Assembly: GCA_905221605.1 (NCBI GenBank)
Contig: CAJNDS010001957.1
Span: 444,438-508,437, forward strand
Origin: Symbiodinium natans
Lineage: Eukaryota; Sar; Dinophyceae; Suessiales; Symbiodiniaceae
DNA: 64,000 bases
Reading direction: 5' to 3'
Shown: in pieces, positions 1 through 10,073 of the stretch
Position numbering within the stretch: position 1 is the first letter of the stretch
Layout: every line of letters starts with the position of its first letter
Notes under the pieces: model-generated
The model's input: the letters and a program-made list of their open reading frames with translations, nothing else
Told to the model about the DNA's origin: nothing
The model's database searches: none
Program-made: the position numbers and the translations under genes

Positions 1-740
1 GCTTGGAAATCACGGCGACCTGAGACTGCGAGAAAGCTTGACGGAAAACCCGCTGAGGCCAAGCTGTAGCTCGACAGGCGCCGACTGATGTGGCATCCGC
101 TTGGTTCCCGGTCTTCGGTCAGGTGCTCCTGAACTATTGTGTTGCAACGTGCTCTCTACACTTTCACAAAATGTGTACGAAACACGGCGCAACTCAACAG
201 ATGTCAAGGTTAACAATGCAATTCTTCTGCCTTGCCTTTCCCGACGGCCTCTCGCGGTAGTGAAGAGCCAGCACCGGACGGCTTGCACATCCCCCTCGCG
301 TGTCCACTGTAAAGCGCAAGCTGCCTACATCGTTCCGAGCCGTGGCTTTCTGAGTGCTGCGGCCGGTATCTTGTAAGTCAAACTGACTGGCTGCTAGAAA
401 GGCGAGATGAAAGCTTGTTGGCTGAACGATATATACAGCTCTGTGCAACGCTCTTGCTCGGTCTTCTGATGCATGGCACTGTTCAAAGAACAGTATCCTC
501 TCATCTCAAGCTCAGTCTCAAAGCATTGCTGTTGCTGCGGCAGAGGGCATCATGTAACAAAAGCTTCGGGCCTAGGGCCTAGGGTGCTGGCCATGTGCTA
601 GGCCCAAGGAATGCTGGAAGAGTTGCCCCGCATGGCTGCAAGCAGGCTTTTTTCATACTGCTCGGGAGAAAAGGCTTTCAGCCACCGCAACTCAGGCCCG
701 AAATGACCCCGGTGTAGTTCAAGCTGCGCTGCATGCATGA

Positions 741-1037
741 TCAATCAAGCTCCGAAGTCACGGTAGCGCTGATGACGCTGGAGACAACGCTGAAGGCTGC
801 CAGCGCGCAGAGAACGCCCACACCCAGCACCACCGAAGGCATCCCCTCTCCGTCCGCTGCCGTTGCTGCTGCCGGTGTCAAGAGAATGGGCACCGCGGCG
901 CTTGCTGCAACATCGAAGGGCTCGGTAGCGCTGCCACGAAGCTGGGTCTGAGGAGCAGGAGCAAGGAAGGCCAGGTTGCGCAGCGCGGTGCACACGGCAA
1001 GCACGATGCAGATGCTGGCAAGCTTGGTTCGGGCCAT
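741..1037 (-). CDS. Small plastid-targeted single-helix membrane protein, array copy 1
   Basis: This is a 98-residue intronless reading frame. Residues 1-20 form a hydrophobic signal peptide (MARTKLASICIVLAVCTAL). It is followed by AFLAPAPQ, which resembles the F-x-A-P motif at the start of dinoflagellate plastid transit peptides. An Ala/Ser-rich stretch then ends in a second hydrophobic segment with an AxA-type site (AAATA, near residue 61). The predicted mature part is about 37 residues with one transmembrane helix (VVLGVGVLCALAAF) and an acidic end. That layout matches a low-molecular-weight thylakoid subunit inserted through a lumen-type leader; which one I cannot tell. The frame is open for another 140 codons upstream. 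I chose the Met at 1037 because it starts the signal peptide and because copy 4 breaks the upstream frame but keeps this part. Confidence 0.8.
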   Translation of the reverse strand: MARTKLASICIVLAVCTALRNLAFLAPAPQTQLRGSATEPFDVAASAAVPILLTPAAATAADGEGMPSVVLGVGVLCALAAFSVVSSVISATVTSELD

Positions 1038-1780
1038 CGTGAGCTGGAAGCCTAGAAATAGTGGCGTTTGCCAACCCGAGCTGCTCGTTGCTGCATCGAA
1101 GAAGAAACGCGAAGATGCAAAATGGAAGACTGTCAATGTAGGTCCCTTGCGGCGCCCTTGCGGCTCCCCATTTACTTCTATTTTGAACAAACGGGCAAGA
1201 GTGAAGTCGCAGCTCATGCTGCATTCTGAACGGGACCTGCATGGCCACATGAGGCCAGCAACCACCCGCCCACATGCATCCCCCAAGCGAGAGGGCCAGC
1301 ACCGGTTGGGAAGCTTTTTAGCACGAGTCTCGCACGCGCATTGAACTACTGGACACCACGCGACGTGGGCGTGGAAAACCATGGAGCTCCGAGTCGTCAC
1401 TTTTTCAAACCTCCCACACAATCTCGCCAAAATTGCACGATGCCGAAACGGACCCATGGTGTGAGTTGCAGTATGCCTTGTTGAGCAGCTCGACGAAACG
1501 CCCCATGTTCCAGGTGCCAGGCAGTTCTTTAGCCTGCTTGAGAGAAGGTCAGAGGTAGACTAGAGGGTTAGACTCAGAGAAGACAAGGACACACATCAGG
1601 CCTTAAGCATTCCAACGCGAGCGAGGCTTGCTTTGTCCAGGCTCGTTGGGTCCTCCACTGACATGCAACATCTGCCATCGATCAACCCAATTTCCATGAA
1701 CCAATCTCGCAAATGCTTGCTCAAGACATGTGACGGCTTCGGCAGCACTTGCATAACTGAGCAGTGTCATTCTGCTCTTC

Positions 1781-2400
1781 TCAGCGCCGCACTGCCTCCT
1801 CCAAGGCTTTGTATGCCAGCTCGACCTCCTGCAGCCACTCAAGATACTCAAGTACCAAGCCCACAGGTACAGCTGAGTACAATACCGATCCAACTTCTGG
1901 CCTCCTTGTTGAACGCATTCTTGAGGATGTTCATGGCACCCTCTTTAAGTCTTTGCTGCCACTGATGCCCAAGATTGCTTTGCGACCATCCGCGTTCTCA
2001 GCCTGACAGCCGCCAGATGAACTGCTAACACGTTCTGAAGACTGCCCGCGGCATCCCCTGCCTCGGGCTTGGCACCTTTCTCCAAAAGCAGCTTGGAAAT
2101 CACGGTGACCTGAGACTGCGAGAAAGCTTGACGGAAAACCCGCTGAGGCCAAGCTGTAGCTCGACAGGCGCCGACTGATGTGGCATCCGCTGAATGACGA
2201 GGGCGGCGCATCTGCCTTCCACGCAACCAGCAGCTGTGTCAGCTCTCGATGGCCTGGGAACTACAAGTACCCAGCAGTAGGGCCACAGGCATTGGACCGG
2301 ATATGGCTGAATAGCTTGCTGCTCTGAGCTTGCTGCCCGTGCTGCAACGCTATGTCCCGCTATGTGCAATGCTTGGTTCCCGGTCTTCGGTCAGCTGCTC
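1781..2400 (-). pseudogene. Ankyrin gene 3' fragment in array, first full copy
   Basis: It carries the same exons as the locus at 8.7-9.5 kb. An 11-nt insertion right after GNQALHIA shifts the first ankyrin unit out of frame. A 115-bp deletion removes TPLHMSVEL and the intron but rejoins in frame as SQVTVISKLLLEKGA. The last exon reads LEYLEWLQEVELAYKALEEAVRR before TGA at 1781-1783. It is probably a passenger of the amplification unit and not a working gene, although the 3' reading frame is preserved. Confidence 0.5.
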
Positions 2401-3052
2401 CTGAACTATTGTGTTGCAACGTGGTCTCTACCCTTTCACAAGATTTGTACGAAAGCAACGTGGTCTCTACCCTTTCACAAGATTTGTACGAAACACGGCG
2501 CAACTCGACCGATGTCAAGGTTAACCAATGCCATTCTTCTGCCTTGCCTTTCCCGACGGCCTCTCGCGGTAGTGAAGAGCCAGCACCGGACGGCTTGCAC
2601 ATCCCCCTCGCGTGTCCACTGCAAAGCGCAAGCTGCCCACATCGTTCCGAGCCGTGGCTTTCTGAGTGCTGCGGCCGGTATCTTGTAAGTCAAACTGACT
2701 GGCTGCTAGAAAGGCGAGATGAAAGCTTGTTGGCTGAACGATATACAGCTCTATGTGCAAGGCTCTTTCTCGGTCTTCTGATGCATGGCACTGTTCAAAG
2801 AACAGTATCCTCTCATCTCAAGCTCAGTCTCAAAGCATTGCTGTTGCTGCGGCAGAGGGCATCACGTAACAAAAGCTTCGGGCCTAGGGCCTAGGGTGCT
2901 GGCCATGTGCTAGGCCCAAGGAATGCTGGAAGAGTTGCCCCGCATGGCTGCAAGCAGGCTTTTTTCATACTGCTCGGGAGAAAAGGCTTTCAGCCACCGC
3001 AACTCAGGCCCGAAATGACCCCGGTGTAGTTCAAGCTGCGCTGCATGCATGA

Positions 3053-3349
3053 TCAATCAAGCTCCGAAGTCACGGTCGCGCTGATGACGCTGGAGACAAC
3101 GCTGAAGGCTGCCAGCGCGCAGAGAACGCCCACACCCAGCACCACCGAAGGCATCCCCTCTCCGTCCGCTGCCGTTGCTGCTGCCGGTGTCAAGAGAATG
3201 GGCACCGCGGCGCTTGCTGCAACATCGAAGGGCTCGGTAGCGCTGCCACGAAGCTGGGTCTGAGGAGCAGGAGCAAGGAAGGCCAGATTGCGCAGCGCGG
3301 TGCACACGGCAAGCACGATGCAGATGCTGGCAAGCTTGGTTCGGGCCAT
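3053..3349 (-). CDS. Small plastid-targeted single-helix membrane protein, array copy 2
   Basis: This is a second 98-residue copy. Its protein sequence is the same as copy 1; the few base differences are silent, for example an AAC/AAT change in the Asn codon before LAFLAP. Silent-only differences suggest that purifying selection or gene conversion keeps the protein fixed. The flanks carry the same unit on both sides. It is expected to enter the plastid through the endomembrane route used by peridinin plastids with three membranes, which is family knowledge applied to the leader and not shown here. Confidence 0.8.
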   Translation of the reverse strand: MARTKLASICIVLAVCTALRNLAFLAPAPQTQLRGSATEPFDVAASAAVPILLTPAAATAADGEGMPSVVLGVGVLCALAAFSVVSSVISATVTSELD

Positions 3350-4092
3350 CGTGAGCTGGAAGCCTAGAAATAGTGGCGTTTGCCAACCCGAGCTGCTCGT
3401 TGCTGCATCGAAGAAGAAACGCGAAGATGCAAAATGGAAGACTGTCAATGTAGGTCCCTTGCGGCGCCCTTGCGGCTCCCCATTTACTTCTATTTTGAAC
3501 AAACGGGCAAGAGTGAAGTCGCAGCTCATGCTGCATTCTGAACGGGACCTGCATGGCCACATGAGGCCAGCAACCACCCGCCCACATGCATCCCCCAAGC
3601 GAGAGGGCCAGCACCGGTTGGGAAGCTTTTTAGCACGAGTCTCGCACGCGCATTGAACTACTGGACACCACGCGACGTGGGCGTGGAAAACCATGGAGCT
3701 CCGAGTCGTCACTTTTTCAAACCTCCCACACAATCTCGCCAAAATTGCACGATGCCGAAACGGACCCATGGTGTGAGTTGCAGTATGCCTTGTTGAGCAG
3801 CTCGACGAAACGCCCCATGTTCCAGGTGCCAGGCAGTTCTTTAGCCTGCTTGAGAGAAGGTCAGAGGTAGACTAGAGGGTTAGACTCAGAGAAGACAAGG
3901 ACACACATCAGGCCTTAAGCATTCCAACGCGAGCGAGGCTTGCTTTGTCCAGGCTCGTTGGGTCCTCCACTGACATGCAACATCTGCCATCGATCAACCC
4001 AATTTCCATGAACCAATCTCGCAAATGCTTGCTCAAGACATGTGACGGCTTCGGCAGCACTTGCATAACTGAGCAGTGTCATTCTGCTCTTC

Positions 4093-4723
4093 TCAGCGCC
4101 GCACCGCCTCCTCCAGGGCTTTGTACGCCAGCTCGACTTCCTGCAGGCGAGAGTTTGTAGAGCTTCTCAACCACTCAAGTGCCAAACAGGTACAGCTGAG
4201 TACAATACCGATCCAACTTCTGGCCTCCTTGTTGAACCCATTCTTCAGGACATTCATGGCACCCTCTTTAAGTCTTTGCTGCCACTGATGCCCAAGATTG
4301 CTTTGCGACCATCCGCGTTCTCAGCCTGACAGCCGCCAGATGAACTGCTAACACGTTCTGAAGACTGCCCGCGGCATCCCCTGCCTCGGGCTTGGCACCT
4401 TTCTCCAAAAGCAGCTTGGAAATCACGGTGACCTGAGACTGCGAGAAAGCTTGACGGAAAACCCGCTGAGGCCAAGCTGTAGCTCGACAGGCGCCGACTG
4501 ATGTGGCATCCGCTGAATGACGAGGGCGGCGCATCTGCCTTCCACGCAACCAGCAGCTGTGTCAGCTCTCGATGGCCTGGGAACTACAAGTACCCAGCAG
4601 TAGGGCCACAGGCATTGGACCGGATATGGCTGAATAGCTTGCTGCTCTGAGCTTGCTGCCCGTGCTGCAACGCTATGTCCCGCTATGTGCAATGCTTGGT
4701 TCCCGGTCTTCGGTCAGCTGCTC
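4093..4723 (-). pseudogene. Ankyrin gene 3' fragment in array, second copy
   Basis: It has the same 11-nt frameshifting insertion and 115-bp in-frame deletion as its neighbours. It differs just before the last exon: bases 4142-4192 are of the type seen beside the parent locus (8752-8802), not the type at 1840-1870 and 6390-6425. The stop is at 4093-4095. Its upstream end holds the 39-bp tandem duplication shared only with the 2.4-kb copy. Confidence 0.5.
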
Positions 4724-5374
4724 CTGAACTATTGTGTTGCAACGTGGTCTCTACCCTTTCACAAGATTTGTACGAAAGCAACGTGGTCTCTACCCTTTCA
4801 CAAGATTTGTACGAAACACGGCGCAACTCGACCGATGTCAAGGTTAACAATGCAATTCTTCTGCCTTGCCTTTCCCGACGGCCTCTCGCGATAGTGAAGA
4901 GCCAGCACCGGACGGCTTGCACATCCCCTTCACGTGTCCACTGCAAAGCGCAGGCTGCCCACATCGTTCCGAGCCGTGGCTTTCTGAGTGCTGCGGCCGG
5001 TATCTTGTAAGTCAAACTGACTGGCTGCTAGAAAGGCGAGATGAAAGCTTGTTGGCTGAACGATATACAGCTCTATGTGCAAGGCTCTTTCTCGGTCTTC
5101 TGATGCATGGCACTGTTCAAAGAACAGTATCCTCTCATCTCAAGCTCAGTCTCAAAGCATTGCTGTTGCTGCGGCAGAGGGCATCACGTAACAAAAGCTT
5201 CGGGCCTAGGGCCTAGGGTGCTGGCCATGTGCTAGGCCCAAGGAATGCTGGAAGAGTTGCCCCGCATGGCTGCAAGCAGGCTTTTTTCATACTGCTCGGG
5301 AGAAAAGGCTTTCAGCCACCGCAACTCAGGCCCGAAATGACCCCGGTGTAGTTCAAGCTGCGCTGCATGCATGA

Positions 5375-5671
5375 TCAAGCAAGCTCCGAAGTCACGGTCG
5401 CGCTGATGACGCTGGAGACAACGCTGAAGGCTGCCAGCGCGCAGAGAACGCCCACACCCAGCACCACCGAAGGCATCCCCTCTCCGTCCGCTGCCGTTGC
5501 TGCTGCCGGTGTCAAGAGAATGGGCACCGCGGCGCTTGCTGCAACATCGAAGGACTCGGTAGCGCTGCCACGAAGCTGGGTCTGAGGAGCAGGAGCAAGG
5601 AAGGCCAGATTGCGCAGCGCGGTGCACACGGCAAGCACGATGCAGATGCTGGCAAGCTTGGTTCGGGCCAT
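5375..5671 (-). CDS. Small plastid-targeted single-helix membrane protein, array copy 3
   Basis: This third copy is also 98 residues. It differs from copies 1, 2 and 4 at two positions: Pro to Ser in the transit region (ATESFD for ATEPFD) and a C-terminal Ala in place of Asp (TSELA for TSELD). The signal peptide, the AFLAPAPQ motif and the transmembrane helix are unchanged. Both changes lie outside the predicted helix, so the copy is probably functional. It is the most diverged copy at protein level. Confidence 0.8.
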   Translation of the reverse strand: MARTKLASICIVLAVCTALRNLAFLAPAPQTQLRGSATESFDVAASAAVPILLTPAAATAADGEGMPSVVLGVGVLCALAAFSVVSSVISATVTSELA

Positions 5672-6340
5672 CGTGAGCTGGAAGCCTAGAAATAGTGGCG
5701 TTTGCCAACCCGAGCTGCTCGTTGCTGCATCGAAGAAGAAACGCGAAGATGCAAAATGGAAGACTGTCAATGTAGGTCCCTTGCGGCGCCCTTGCGGCTC
5801 CCCATTTACTTCTATTTTGAACAAACGGGCAAGAGTGAAGTCGCAGCTCATGCTGCATTCTGAACGGGACCTGCATGGCCACATGAGGCCAGCAACCACC
5901 CGCCCACATGCATCCCCCAAGCGAGAGGGCCAGCACCGGTTGGGAAGCTTTTTAGCACGAGTCTCGCACGCGCATTGAACTACTGGACACCACGCGACGT
6001 GGGCGTGGAAAACCATGGAGCTCCGAGTCGTCACTTTTTCAAACCTCCCACACAATCTCACCAAAATTGCACGATGCCGAAACGGACCCATGGTGTGAGT
6101 TGCAGTATGCCTTGTTGAGCAGCTCGACGAAACGCCCCATGTTCCAGGTGCCAGGCAGTTCTTTAGCCTGCTTGAGAGAAGATCAGAGGTAGACTAGAGG
6201 GCAGGTTGGGTCCTGCACTGACATGCAACATCTGCCATCGATCAACCCAATTTCCATGAACCAATCTCGCAAATGCTTGCTCAAGACATGTCACGGCTTC
6301 GGCAGCACGTGCATAACTGAGCAGTGTCATTCTGCTCTTC

Positions 6341-6957
6341 TCAGCGCCGCACCGCCTCCTCCAAGGCTTTGTACGCCAGCTCGACCTCCTGCAGCCACTC
6401 AAGATACTCAAGTACCAAGCCCACAGGTACAGCTGAGTACAATATCTATCCAACTTCTGGCCTCCTTGTTGAACGCATTCTTGAGGATATTCATGGCACC
6501 CTCTTTAAGTCTTTGCTGCCACTGATGCCCAAGATTGCTTTGCGACCATCCGCGTTCTCAGCCTGACGGCCGCTAGATGAACTGCTAACACGTTCTGAAG
6601 ACTGCCCGCGGCATCCCCTGCCTCGGGCTTGGCACCTTTCCCCAAAAGCAGCTTGGAAATCACGGTGACCTGAGACTGCGAGAAAGCTTGACGGAAAACC
6701 CGCTGAGGCCAAGCTGTAGCTCGACAGGCGCCGACTGATGTGGCATCCGCTGAATGACGAGGGCGGCGCATCTGCCTTCCACGCAACCAGCAGCTGTGTC
6801 AGCTCTCGATGGCCTGGGAACTACAAGTACCCAGCAGTAGGGCCACAGGCATTGGACCGGATATGGCTGAACAGCTTGCTGCTCTGAGCTTGCTGCCCGT
6901 GCTGCAACGCTATGTCCCGCTATGTGCAATGCTTGGTTCCCGATCTTCGGTCAGGTG
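6341..6957 (-). pseudogene. Ankyrin gene 3' fragment in array, third copy
   Basis: It shows the same two lesions (11-nt insertion, 115-bp in-frame deletion). It lacks the 39-bp duplication present in the copies near 2.45 and 4.77 kb. The stop is at 6341-6343 and the final exon is of the LEYLEWLQEVEL type. Single-base changes in the ankyrin part are scattered, as expected of unconstrained sequence. Confidence 0.5.
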
Positions 6958-7573
6958 CTCCTGAACAATTGTGTTGCAACGTGCTCTTTACCCTTTCACA
7001 AGATTTGTACGAAACACGGCGCAACTCAACAGATGTCAAGGTTAACCAATGCCATTCTTCTGCCTTGCCTTTCCCGACGGCCTCTCGCGGTAGTGAAGAG
7101 CCAGCACCGGACGGCTTGCACATCCCCCTCGCGTGTCCACTGCAAAGCGCAAGCTGCCCACATCGTTCCGAGCCGTGGCTTTCTGAGTGCTGCGGCCGGT
7201 ATCTTGTAAGTCAAACTGACTGGCTGCTAGAAAGGCGAGATGAAAGCTTGTTGGCTGAACGATATACAGCTCTATGTGCAACGCTCTTGCTCGGTCTTCT
7301 GATGCATGGCACTGTTCAAAGAACAGTATCCTCTCATCTCAAGCTCAGTCTCAAAGCATTGCTGTTGCTGCGGCAGAGGGCATCATGTAACAAAAGCTTC
7401 GGGCCTAGGGCCTAGGGTGCTGGCCATGTGCTAGGCCCAAGGAATGCTGGAAGAGTTGCCCCGCATGGCTGCAAGCAGGCTTTTTTCATACTGCTCGGGA
7501 GAAAAGGCTTTCAGCCACCGCAACTCAGGCCCGAAATGACCCCGGTGTAGTTCAAGCTGCGCTGCATGCATGA

Positions 7574-7870
7574 TCAATCAAGCTCCGAAGTCACGGTAGC
7601 GCTGATGACGCTGGAGACAACGCTGAAGGCTGCCAGCGCGCAGAGAACGCCCACACCCAGCACCACCGAAGGCATCCCCTCTCCGTCCGCTGCCGTTGCT
7701 GCTGCCGGTGTCAAGAGAATGGGCACCGCGGCGCTTGCTGCAACATCGAAGGGCTCGGTAGCGCTGCCACGAAGCTGGGTCTGAGGAGCAGGAGCAAGGA
7801 AGGCCAGATTGCGCAGCGCGGTGCACACGGCAAGCACGATGCAGATGCTGGCAAGCTTGGTTCGGGCCAT
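7574..7870 (-). CDS. Small plastid-targeted single-helix membrane protein, array copy 4
   Basis: This fourth copy has a 98-residue protein identical to copies 1 and 2. Upstream of the start it departs from the others: a base is missing just before the gene (near 7903) and about 200 bp of the 5' flank is rearranged or replaced (roughly 7930-8330). The coding part stays intact while the flank diverges. This is the best evidence that translation starts at the Met at 7870 and not in the longer open frame seen in copies 1-3. It may have a different promoter or 5' untranslated region from the other copies. Confidence 0.8.
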   Translation of the reverse strand: MARTKLASICIVLAVCTALRNLAFLAPAPQTQLRGSATEPFDVAASAAVPILLTPAAATAADGEGMPSVVLGVGVLCALAAFSVVSSVISATVTSELD

Positions 7871-8703
7871 CGTGAGCTGGAAGCCTAGAAATAGTGGCGT
7901 TTGCAACCCGAGCTGCTCGTTGCTGCATCGAGCCAATAAGAAACGTGAAGATGCAAAATCAAAGGCTGTCGAGGTGCTCTGCAAACGTTGCTGCTCCACT
8001 TTTACTTTTAACCCACGAGTCAGATCACAGTCAGCGTGAAGTCACTGTCCGAGCATTGGGCACGGCAGCTCATGCTACATTCTGAGCGAGAACTGGGCCG
8101 GGAAAGCACTGCCGAGCCAGCGTAGGCCCAGGCGCCAGGTATGGCCACATGAAGCCAGCAAACACCCGCCGACATACATTCCCCTTGGGGGATTGGCCCA
8201 GAGAGGCGCAGTGAGTCATAGTGAGTCCCATTGTTACATCCGGGAGTAGCAAGTAGGTTAAAAGCGAGAGGCCAGCTCTGGTTGGGAAGCATATTGGCAA
8301 GAGTCTTGCAGGCGCAATGAACTACTGGACACCACGCAACGCGGGCGTGGAAAACCATGGAGCTTCAAGACGCCACTTTTTCAAACCTCCCACACAATCT
8401 CACCAAAATATCACGATGCCGAAACAGACCATGGTGTGAGTTGCAGCATGCCTTGTTGAGCAGCTCGACGAATCGCCCCTTGTCCCAGGTGCCCGGCAGT
8501 TCTTTAGCCTGCTTGAGAGAAGGTCAGAGGTAGACTAGAGGGTTAGACTCAGAGAAGACAAGGACACGCACAACCTCAGGCCTTAAGCATTCCAATGCGA
8601 GCGAGGCTTGCTTTGTCCAGGCTCGTTGGGTCCTCATGCTTGCTCAAGACATGTCACGGCTTCGGCAGCACTTGCCTAAGTGAGCAGTGTCATTCTGCTC
8701 TTC

Positions 8704-9495
8704 TCAGCGCCGCACCGCCCCCTCCAAGGCTTTGTATGCCAGCTCGACTTCCTGCAGGCGAGAGTTTGTAGAGCTTCTCAACCACTCAAGTACCAAACAG
8801 GCTGAGTACAATACCGATCCAACTTCTGGCCTCCTTGTTGGACGCATGCTTGAGAATATTCATGGGAGCATCCCACGCCTGAAGGCGGCCGCACGGAAGG
8901 CAAGATGAGGCACTTGTCGTGTTGTTCGCGACGTTCCCATCCTCGGCACCCTCTTTGCTGCCACTGATGCCCAAGATTGCTTTGCAACCATCCGCGTTCT
9001 CAACCTGACGACCGCCAGATGAACTGCTAACACGTTCTGAAGACTGCCCGCGGCATCCCGTGCCTCGGGCTTGGCACCTTTCTCCAACAGCAGCTTGGAA
9101 ATGAAATGGAAGTCATACCTTGACTGCTCACAAGGCACCTGGGTTCTCTTCGGACTTGACAACTCAAGGCACCAGCTCTACGCTCATGTGCAGCGGCGTC
9201 TGCCCCTTGAAGTTCTGCACGGTGACCTGAGACTGCGAGAAAGCTTGACGGAAAACCCGCTGAGGCCAAGCTGTAGCTCGACAGGCGCCGACTGATGTGG
9301 CATCCGCTGAATGACGAGGGCGGCGCATCTGCCTTCCACGCAACCAGCAGCTGTGTCAGCTGTCGATGGCCTGGGAACTGCCAGTACCCAGCAGTCGGGA
9401 CACATGCATGGGAACAGATATGGCTGAATAGCTTGCTGCACTGAGCTTGTTGCCGTTCTGCACCGCAATGTGCAATGCTTGGTTCCCGGTCTTCG
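8704..9495 (-). CDS. Ankyrin-repeat protein, 3' exons, least damaged copy
   Basis: Three ankyrin pieces are readable in order. GNQALHIAVQNGNK lies near 9486-9447. GQTPLHMSVEL then joins across a 49-nt GT-AG intron to SRYDFHFISKLLLEKGA (about 9222-9050), which makes one canonical ankyrin repeat. The last exon carries LQEVELAYKALEGAVRR and a TGA stop at 8704-8706. Ankyrin repeats bind protein partners; the target is unknown. This copy lies at the right edge of the tandem array and keeps 115 bp (9103-9217) and about 80 bp (near 8865-8945) that the array copies lack, so it looks like the parent locus. The 5' exons are not assigned; the Lys/Glu-rich exons at 10.1-10.6 kb are a possibility. Exact splice sites in the middle are uncertain. 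Confidence 0.55.
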
Positions 9496-9535
9496 GGTCA
9501 GGTGCTCCTCAACTATTGTGTTTCAACGTGCTCTC

Positions 9536-10073
9536 TGCTAGCGATATGCATGCCTTGCCAACTACAATACCTGCAGTGGCCCACCATCTAAGAGCTGAGC
9601 CGGCTGCGGATCGCCGAGACCTCGTTGAAGAGAGAGACGGTTAGGACATTTATCATGCACCCCTGCATTTTTGCAATGTTACAGTACCTCAGGCAATGAC
9701 ACCCCGGCATCTGTTACCATGGCCTGCACCTGCAAGCGGATCTGCAATCTGCGCGATGGCTCTGTGCAATGTCTGCGCACGCATCATGACGCAACATGTT
9801 GCACATGGCTGCTCTTTGCCCAGGATGCCTCAGCCTCTGCCTTGCCCCAGCCTCAAAGCACTTTCGCAGATTTTAGGGGTGGCTGCTAGCATGGCACAGC
9901 TAAGGTTGTCAAGGTGAAGAGCCGCAAGGAGCCACCGTTCCCAAGAAAAGAAGCCCGAGGTCAACGCGGAGGGCTGAATGAAACTTACCTCGGGCTCAAC
10001 TGGCCAAGCAAGATCAACTGCAAGGCATTGCTGCTGCCAGCTACCCCGCTGCCTGTGCTCCACGGCAGAACAG
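9536..10073. other. No supported gene
   Basis: Similarity to the array units has ended. Open frames on both strands are short and lack recognisable motifs. It may be an intron of the ankyrin gene if the Lys/Glu-rich exons to the right belong to it. Confidence 0.4.

Larger units (their letters stand above)
1..9535. repeat. Tandem array of 2.1-2.4 kb units
   Basis: The same block recurs with its anchor (the segment beginning gcttggaaatcacgg) at 1, 2091, 4414, 6651 and, diverged, near 9093. Spacings are 2090, 2323, 2237 and 2442 bp. Each full unit holds one plastid-leader gene and 3' exons of an ankyrin gene, both on the minus strand. Copies are nearly identical over long stretches, so amplification is recent or homogenised. 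The window begins inside a unit, so the array continues to the left. The right edge is near 9535, where similarity stops. Unit length differs through a 180-bp deletion in the first copy, a 39-bp duplication in two copies, and a segment swap near the ankyrin 3' end. Confidence 0.95.

Noticed and set aside
741-1457. A 238-codon minus-strand frame that extends the plastid gene by 140 codons upstream
   Set aside because: The extension has no leader-like start, is broken in copy 4, and would bury the signal peptide. The start at MARTK explains the conserved part.
2360-2894. Plus-strand frames of 108-180 codons inside the array units
   Set aside because: They are antisense to the ankyrin fragment and to the flank downstream of the plastid gene, change length from copy to copy, and have no recognisable domain.
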